A stretch of 34,904 bases of DNA from Paenibacillus tianmuensis (GTDB lineage Bacteria > Bacillota > Bacilli > Paenibacillales > NBRC-103111): contig NZ_FMTT01000055.1 in NCBI RefSeq assembly GCF_900100345.1, forward strand, positions 1 to 34,904, given 5' to 3'. The notes below the pieces were generated by a model. The model saw nothing but the letters and a program-made list of their open reading frames with translations, ran no database searches and was not told the DNA's origin. Every line of letters starts with the position of its first letter. Within the stretch, counting starts at the first letter, position 1. The position numbers and the translations under genes were made by a program. This document shows positions 30,333 to 34,904 of this stretch, in pieces.

Positions 30333-30366
30333 AAAAAAGCATTCGGGAGCATTTCGCCCCGAATGC
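30333..30366 (-). terminator. Terminator of the receptor fragment
   Basis: GCATTCGGG (30339-30347) is the exact inverted repeat of CCCGAATGC (30358-30366), with minus-strand tail TTTTTT. It is the preserved end of the third receptor locus. Confidence 0.88.
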
Positions 30367-30380
30367 TGCACAAGCAGCTG

Positions 30381-30722
30381 TCAGAAGTCTTTAAACGTAG
30401 CGTTAAACAGCTCTGACAGGATATTTGAGAAACTATCTATTTGTTGTCCCGACGCATAGTCCTTATATTGTTCAAGCAAGGCGGTGCAGCGGACATAATC
30501 CTCATTCCGGCTCATTTTGTGGGCCAAGGAAAGGCAGTGTAACGTCTCATCAAGGCCTGTTTGGATTCGTCCGTGCCTGAACTCATAAATAGCTTTATGA
30601 TACCTATATCGAATGTGTCGATCCGAAAGGATGAGATCGTCGTCAAAAGAATGAAAAGCAGGAATAGCTTCGGAAAAACGAGACAATACGTGATCTACAG
30701 AGAAACCAAATGTATTTGCTCA
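30381..30722 (-). pseudogene. C-terminal fragment of a third HTH-TPR receptor
   Basis: The frame ANTFGFSVDHVLSRFSEAIP, then HIRYRYHKAIYEFRHGRIQT and AHKMSRNEDYVRCTALLEQY, matches the last 110 or so residues of the two full receptors. An in-frame TGA at 30722-30720 and loss of similarity beyond it show that the HTH and most TPRs are gone. Its own terminator remains, and no pro-peptide ORF lies between stop and terminator. The barnase gene starts about 90 bases from the broken end on the other strand, so the insertion of that pair may have caused the truncation. Confidence 0.75.
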
Positions 30723-30813
30723 TGTTTTGAAGATATTTTCGAAACTTCTAGTCATCACTACCGTAAATATTTAGGTTAGGTATCCAATTGATAAAAAAGT
30801 GGGGATGAGCCTC

Positions 30814-31230
30814 TTGAAAGTCATGAAGTTCGTATTGTTTGCATTGTTAAGTTTATTGCTTTTGGCTGGTTGCGGATCGCTTCAGAAAAATGCGCAATCA
30901 CAAGGTCTGACCAGTTTTGAAGATGTCGCAAATTACATAAAGGCCCATAATAAATTGCCTGATAACTTCATTACAAAAGACGAAGCAAAAAATCTGGGCT
31001 GGGACCCCCAGAAAGGAAACTTGCATAAAGTCGCGCCGGGCAAAAGCATTGGCGGCGATGTCTTTCAAAATCGTGAAGGAAAATTGCCCAAAAAAAAGGG
31101 AAGGGTATGGTACGAAGCCGATATTAACTACAAATCTGACCGTCGGGGAAAGGACCGAATCTTATTTTCCAACGATGGTTTAATATACAAAACGGAAGAC
31201 CATTACGAGACGTTTGAACAAATAAAGTGA
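30814..31230 (+). CDS. Barnase-family ribonuclease with lipoprotein signal
   Basis: A 138-residue protein: signal MKFVLFALLSLLLLAGC with a perfect lipobox (lipidated Cys20), short linker, then a full barnase domain. Offset 28 from barnase numbering, every key residue is kept: Lys55 (K27), Asp82 (D54), Glu101 (E73), Arg111 (R83), Arg115 (R87), His130 (H102). The fold motifs KLPDNFITKDEA and APGKSIGGDVF are clear. It should cleave RNA and be toxic inside a cell. The start is TTG at 30814 after GGGGATGAG. The lipobox predicts a membrane-anchored rather than free enzyme, unlike classical barnase. The inhibitor gene follows after 20 bases. Confidence 0.93.
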   Translation: MKVMKFVLFALLSLLLLAGCGSLQKNAQSQGLTSFEDVANYIKAHNKLPDNFITKDEAKNLGWDPQKGNLHKVAPGKSIGGDVFQNREGKLPKKKGRVWYEADINYKSDRRGKDRILFSNDGLIYKTEDHYETFEQIK

Positions 31231-31250
31231 GTCAGTGGGGGGATTAGGGA

Positions 31251-31529
31251 TTGCGGGATATTATATTAGATGGCACTAAAATTGATGATGTCGGTCAACT
31301 GCATGCCGTCTTGAAAGAAGCCCTGGAGCTGCCTGAGTATTACGGCAACAACCTAGACGCTTTGTGGGATTGCTTGACAGGATGGGTTGCAATGCCGCTG
31401 ACGATTCGGTGGTTACATTTTCAAGAGAGCGAGAAGAAGCTAGGGGAATATAGCAACCATGTACTGCAACTTTTTCAAGATGCTGAAAAAGAAATCGAAG
31501 GATTTCATCTGCAGTTTGACCCTAATTGA
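31251..31529 (+). CDS. Barstar-family ribonuclease inhibitor
   Basis: A 92-residue cytosolic inhibitor that plugs the barnase active site. The binding helix and loop PEYYGNNLDALWDCLTGW has Tyr30, Asn34, Asp36, Trp39 and Asp40, matching barstar's interface residues. The start is TTG at 31251, eight bases after GGGGGG. It is co-transcribed with the nuclease and ends in a terminator, giving immunity to the producing cell. Confidence 0.95.
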   Translation: MRDIILDGTKIDDVGQLHAVLKEALELPEYYGNNLDALWDCLTGWVAMPLTIRWLHFQESEKKLGEYSNHVLQLFQDAEKEIEGFHLQFDPN

Positions 31530-31538
31530 ACGATTATG

Positions 31539-31564
31539 AAAAGTCGCATATAATGCGGCTTTTT
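31539..31564 (+). terminator. Terminator of the barnase-barstar unit
   Basis: AAAAGTCGCAT pairs with ATGCGGCTTTTT around ATA. The gap that follows to 31720 shows no gene. Confidence 0.85.
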
Positions 31565-31720
31565 CATTTTATTGTTTAAAACTCAAACTTCGGTGCGACC
31601 AAGCATTGGTTATAATTTAGCAGGTGGAAATCCGTCATCCTATTCAACAATCGGGCTATATTCTTGAATAAGAGAAAGGAATATTAGAGAGGAAATCGAA
31701 GCTGAAGTCATATTAACTCC

Positions 31721-31753
31721 TTATAGTTGACTCTAAAGTAAGTATGTTATAAT
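31721..31753 (+). promoter_or_regulatory. merR promoter with autoregulatory dyad
   Basis: TTATAGTTGACTCTAA (31721-31736) is a dyad of form TTAnAGTnnACTnTAA, matching the one before the aldo/keto reductase gene. TATAAT is at 31748-31753. With a start site about seven bases later, transcription would begin at the merR ATG itself. Confidence 0.7.
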
Positions 31754-31759
31754 TGATAT

Positions 31760-32140
31760 ATGGAAAAATTATTAGCAATTCAGAATATATCTTCAATCAC
31801 TGGTCTTAGTACCTACACTTTGCGTTATTATGAAAATATTGGTTTATTAAGTGGGGTTGAAAGAGATGAAAATGGATACCGTAAATACTCAGAGGCCGAT
31901 ATTTTATGGATTAACTTTCTCATTAGGTTGCGTAACACTGAAATGCCGATAAGTGAAATGAAAAAGTTTGCAGAATTAAGACGCCAAGGCAATTCAACGG
32001 TAAGCGCACGTCGAGAACTATTAGAAGCTCATCAAAAAAATGTTCGCAGGCAAATAAAAGACCTGGAGAACAATCTCAAAAAAATTGATGAGAAAATTAA
32101 TCATTATAAAGGACTGGAGGGCAAGGCTGAAGTAACTTAA
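31760..32140 (+). CDS. MerR-family transcriptional regulator
   Basis: A 126-residue regulator with the MerR winged HTH at the N-terminus (GLSTYTLRYYENIGLLSG; NGYRKYSEADILWINFLIRL) and a long dimerisation helix (about 80-118). No conserved metal-binding cysteines are present, which fits the aldehyde- or drug-responding members (AdhR-like) rather than metal sensors. ATG at 31760 has no ribosome-binding site and coincides with the predicted transcript start, so the mRNA may be leaderless. Shared operators tie it to the reductase-MFS operon downstream. Confidence 0.88.
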   Translation: MEKLLAIQNISSITGLSTYTLRYYENIGLLSGVERDENGYRKYSEADILWINFLIRLRNTEMPISEMKKFAELRRQGNSTVSARRELLEAHQKNVRRQIKDLENNLKKIDEKINHYKGLEGKAEVT

Positions 32141-32153
32141 TTTATTTTAATGG

Positions 32154-32180
32154 GACCTAAAATAGATAGGTCTTTTTTTT
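32154..32180 (+). terminator. Terminator of merR
   Basis: GACCTA (32154-32159) pairs with TAGGTC (32167-32172), followed by eight T residues. Confidence 0.85.
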
Positions 32181-32233
32181 GTTTTATTAAATTAATGGTT
32201 CGCATTAACTTTCATTAATTCCTAAGTTTTCTC

Positions 32234-32264
32234 TTGCCTTACAGTGAACTCTAATCGATATACT
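32234..32264 (+). promoter_or_regulatory. MerR-type promoter of the reductase-MFS operon
   Basis: TTGCCT (32234-32239), an over-long 19-base spacer, TATACT (32259-32264). The spacer holds the dyad TTACAGTGAACTCTAA (32239-32254). A 19-20 base spacer with a central dyad is characteristic of promoters activated by MerR proteins through DNA distortion. Confidence 0.85.
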
Positions 32265-32297
32265 TAGCTTGAAGACAAAAGCAGGGGAGGAAAGCAA

Positions 32298-33278
32298 ATG
32301 AAATTTCGAACAATTGGAGATTTAAATGTCTCATCTTTAGGACTTGGATGCATGGGGATGTCGGAATACTATGGAAATCAAAACGAAAAGGAATCGATCG
32401 CAACTCTTCATCGTGCTTTACAACTCGGAGTCAATTTTTTTGATACCGCAGACCAATATGGAATGGGGGAAAACGAAGAATTAGTTGGACGTGGATTAAA
32501 AAGTACGAGAAAGAACATTCACATAGCTACCAAATTCGGCTTTGTTAGAGATGGCGATGGGAAGATAATAGAAATCAATGGAAGTCCTGAATATGTGAAA
32601 ATGGCTTGCGAGGCCAGCTTAAGACGATTAAACACAGACTATATTGATGTTTATTATCTGCATCGTGTAGATACAAGAGTTCCGATTGAAGAGACAGTTG
32701 GTGCGATGAAGGAATTAGTAGTAGAGGGGAAGGTTCGACATATTGGACTTTCAGAAGCTTCTGCTGAAACCATTAGGCGTGCACAAAAAGTACATCCTAT
32801 CGCCGCGTTACAAACCGAGTACTCAATATGGAGTAGAGATATAGAGGAAGAAATCTTGCCCCTTTGCCGCGATCTAAATCTTGCCATTGTTCCATATAGT
32901 CCCTTGGGACGCGGTTTTTTATCTGGAAAGATCAAGTCGGTCGATAATTTCGTAGAGAATGATTACAGACGCAACACACCACGTTTTCAAGGAGAGAACT
33001 TCAATCAAAATCTAACATTAGTTCAAAGTTTAGAAGAAATAGCAAACGAACTGAGTATAAGTCCTTCACAGCTCGCTTTAGCATGGTTGTTATCTAATGG
33101 AGAAGATCTTATTCCTATACCTGGAACAAAAAGGATCAGTTATTTGGAAGAGAATATCGCTGCCATAGATATTGATTTGCCTAAGGACGTCAAGGATTTT
33201 ATCGATAAAACGGTTCCAGTGGGGGCAGCAGTGGGTGATAGATATTCCTTACCATCCATGAAGTTATTAAACCGATGA
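32298..33278 (+). CDS. Aldo/keto reductase
   Basis: A 326-residue NADPH-dependent oxidoreductase of the AKR11/13-like group. The catalytic tetrad is Asp49 (FFDTADQYG), Tyr54, Lys79 (HIATKFG) and His122 (YYLHRVD). The cofactor region near the C-terminus reads LIPIPGTKRISYLEEN. ATG at 32298 is well placed after GGGGAGGAAAG. First gene of an operon with an MFS transporter and under MerR control, it probably reduces reactive aldehydes or related compounds; the inducer is unknown. Confidence 0.92.
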   Translation: MKFRTIGDLNVSSLGLGCMGMSEYYGNQNEKESIATLHRALQLGVNFFDTADQYGMGENEELVGRGLKSTRKNIHIATKFGFVRDGDGKIIEINGSPEYVKMACEASLRRLNTDYIDVYYLHRVDTRVPIEETVGAMKELVVEGKVRHIGLSEASAETIRRAQKVHPIAALQTEYSIWSRDIEEEILPLCRDLNLAIVPYSPLGRGFLSGKIKSVDNFVENDYRRNTPRFQGENFNQNLTLVQSLEEIANELSISPSQLALAWLLSNGEDLIPIPGTKRISYLEENIAAIDIDLPKDVKDFIDKTVPVGAAVGDRYSLPSMKLLNR

Positions 33279-33293
33279 AAGAAGTGAGCATAG

Positions 33294-34574
33294 TTGGAAG
33301 TTTGGAAAAGGAATATGTATGTTTTAAGCTTTGCGCAATTTTTAGTCATGTCTGCATTTAGCTTAATTATACCTTTTATTCCAATCTATCTTAAACATGA
33401 TTTAGGCGTTCGTAATCAAGCTGACATTCAGCTTTGGACGGGAATGATTTTTGGTGCTACTTTCCTATCTGCTTTTCTGTTTCAGCCAGTATGGGGCAAG
33501 ATTGCAGATAGAACGAGTAGAAAAACGATTCTAATCCGTTCAGCTCTTGGTATGGCAGTGGCCACTTTTTTAATGACTTATAGTACATCAGCTTTGAATT
33601 TATTAGTTCTACGATTTGTCTTGGGGGTATTTGGCGGATTTATTCCTGCGTCTTCCCCCTTTATTACGATGAATACGCCAAAAGAAAATATCGGCTATGC
33701 ACTGGGTGGGGCTCAGTCTGGTGCATACGCCGGTAATATCTTTGGACCCTTAATAGGGGGAATTTTGGGGCAATGGATAGGATTTTATAAAATCCTTTAT
33801 GTGTCAAGCGCAATGCTGCTCATTGCAGGTACGCTTATCTTTTTCTTTTTAACCGAACTAAACAAACCTGAGCCAGATAATGCAAAACTATCTCCACAGG
33901 AAAGGAAACGTTTAAATTTTCTGCTTGAATTAAAGGAAATCGTAAAAAGGCCTGCAATTAGAACTTTGTTTATGGCTGGGTTTCTGATTCAATTTTCAAC
34001 AATGAGTACTTCCCCATTTCTAGCTACATATGTGGAAAGTATGTGGAATCACGATGCTCTTTTATCCACTATGGTAGGTTTATCCGTTTCTATCTCCGGC
34101 TTCTCTATTATGATTTTTTCACCTATTATAGGAAAGAAAGCTGATAAAGTGGGGCCGGAAATCATCCTACTCACTTGTTTGTTTGGAAATTTTATCTGCT
34201 ATGTTTCCCAGGCTTTATTTTCTTCGATTTGGCTATTCCTATTAGCCAGATTTTTGATGGGGGTGTTTGTAGGCGGTCTCCTTCCTTCTGTGATCAGTCT
34301 AATACGAATGCACGCTCCAAAAAAAATGGAAAGCTTGACTTTTGGTTATTACCATAGCGCTCTTTTCTTAGGAAACCTAATAGGTCCTTTATTAGGAGGC
34401 TATTTAAGTGGAATCATTCACATTAAGGGAGTGATTTTATTGGCTGGGCTTCTATTTTTGATTAATGGTGTAACCTTCTGGACAGTGAAAAGTTCTCATA
34501 TAGGAATAGCTAAGGAGAGTCTTCAACACGACTTGGTCAGCTCTCCTTTTCGCCCTCCTTCGCACCGTACGTGA
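33294..34574 (+). CDS. MFS efflux transporter, 3' end altered by an intron
   Basis: A 12-helix exporter of the MdtG/tetracycline-efflux type. Motif A is GKIADRTSRKTILIRSALG (about 65-83), the exporter motif C region is GAYAGNIFGPLIGGILGQWI (about 143-162), and the second half repeats the layout. The start is TTG at 33294 with GAAGTGAG upstream, 15 bases after the reductase stop. The last dozen or so residues (VSSPFRPPSHRT) read into an antisense group II intron, so the original end is near 34530-34540. All 12 helices are complete and the protein may still work. Confidence 0.85.
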   Translation: MEVWKRNMYVLSFAQFLVMSAFSLIIPFIPIYLKHDLGVRNQADIQLWTGMIFGATFLSAFLFQPVWGKIADRTSRKTILIRSALGMAVATFLMTYSTSALNLLVLRFVLGVFGGFIPASSPFITMNTPKENIGYALGGAQSGAYAGNIFGPLIGGILGQWIGFYKILYVSSAMLLIAGTLIFFFLTELNKPEPDNAKLSPQERKRLNFLLELKEIVKRPAIRTLFMAGFLIQFSTMSTSPFLATYVESMWNHDALLSTMVGLSVSISGFSIMIFSPIIGKKADKVGPEIILLTCLFGNFICYVSQALFSSIWLFLLARFLMGVFVGGLLPSVISLIRMHAPKKMESLTFGYYHSALFLGNLIGPLLGGYLSGIIHIKGVILLAGLLFLINGVTFWTVKSSHIGIAKESLQHDLVSSPFRPPSHRT

Positions 34575-34595
34575 TTCTTTCGAATCATACGGCGC
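34562..34595 (-). ncRNA. Group II intron domain V
   Basis: On the minus strand the 34-base hairpin begins GCGCCGTATGATTCGAAAGA and ends CACGTACGGTGC. GCGCCGUAUG pairs with CGUACGGUGC, allowing G-U, and the cap is a GAAA-type loop, as in catalytic domain V. Confidence 0.9.
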
Positions 34596-34609
34596 TCCAT
34601 CATGACCTT

Positions 34610-34904
34610 CTACATGAGACGATTCAACTTTTCTCTGAACGCTATAATCTTTTTCCAGATCTTCTTCCCTAACGAAGCATAATCCTCTCGGCTGTGAATC
34701 TGTCTGTGGCAATGTTCATGTACCGCGGCTAAATTGTTGACTCGATTGACGGATGCCTGTGGTAGGTGAGGGTCAATATGATGGATGTGAAGATTGAACG
34801 GTTTTAGTTCTTCGTCACAGACCCTGCATTTCCCTTTGTCCCGGTTAAAAGCGTAAGCTCGATTCAAGAAATATTCGAAATTGTATTTCTTGTCGGTCGC
34901 GCCT
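34610..34904 (-). CDS. Group II intron maturase, C-terminal HNH part
   Basis: The frame is open to the window edge and ends at 34610, covering the last 97 or so residues of a reverse transcriptase/maturase. The DNA-binding and HNH endonuclease region is visible: RDKGKCRVCDEEL (first Cys pair), LHIHHIDPHLPQASVNRVNN (His-His and Asn) and HEHCHRQIHS (second metal/catalytic His group). The HNH cuts the second target strand during retrohoming. The RT domain lies outside the window. Confidence 0.88.
   Translation of the reverse strand, partial: GATDKKYNFEYFLNRAYAFNRDKGKCRVCDEELKPFNLHIHHIDPHLPQASVNRVNNLAAVHEHCHRQIHSREDYASLGKKIWKKIIAFREKLNRLM

Larger units (their letters stand above)
34540..34904 (-). 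mobile_element. Group II intron, 3' end (partial)
   Basis: Reading leftward into the MFS gene are the maturase end, a spacer, domain V (34595-34562) and a domain VI-like stretch. The 3' splice boundary is near 34535-34545 but cannot be fixed by eye. The 5' part lies beyond the window. It is inserted antisense at the very end of the MFS gene. Confidence 0.85.

Overview
The window looks like a chromosomal stretch of a spore-forming Bacillota close to Paenibacillus. The signs are Shine-Dalgarno sites of GGAGG type with many TTG and GTG starts, a sporulation-type PdaA deacetylase, PerR with a PerR-box catalase, a Spo0E-like phosphatase with a Spo0A-type box, and HTH-TPR peptide receptors. This is inferred from gene content only. 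Both ends are cut through mobile elements: the N-terminus of an ISL3-family transposase on the left (1-323) and the 3' end of a group II intron with its HNH-bearing maturase on the right (about 34540-34904).

Positions 566-21980 are G+C-rich and read as ordinary core genes. In order they are a queuosine-precursor transporter under a preQ1-I riboswitch, a lipoprotein cytochrome c, lipoate ligase, a double GNAT, a Bcr/CflA efflux pump behind two tiny leader ORFs, a decayed potassium-channel gene, a nitroreductase, and a two-component pair. An oxidative-stress block follows: PerR, a winged-helix regulator with a degenerate receiver, and catalase, with PerR boxes upstream of perR and katA. Next come PdaA, an MpsC/DUF2294 protein, and a five-gene purine operon (lipoprotein, nucleoside hydrolase, two permeases, ATPase, adenine deaminase).

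From about 22.2 kb the sequence turns A+T-rich and accessory. It holds a solo DUF4062 protein, a tandem pair of 36-residue membrane peptides missed by ordinary ORF calling, a secreted protein of unknown function, a decayed LuxR-type response regulator, and a cluster of HTH-TPR receptors. One receptor (27617-28966) overlaps by four bases a 40-residue secreted pro-peptide ending DHGADH. A second full-length receptor has no peptide and a third is a C-terminal fragment. Between the two full-length receptors lie a Spo0E-like phosphatase gene and a HEAT-repeat gene.

Further right are two small membrane proteins, a lipoprotein-type barnase with barstar, and a MerR regulator that appears to control itself and an aldo/keto reductase plus MFS operon through a shared dyad.

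The best candidate for a little-described system is the receptor/pro-peptide pair with its paralogues and the neighbouring Spo0E gene. It looks like an RRNPP-type quorum-sensing locus resembling the AimR-like 'Alo' systems of Paenibacillus, possibly wired to sporulation.
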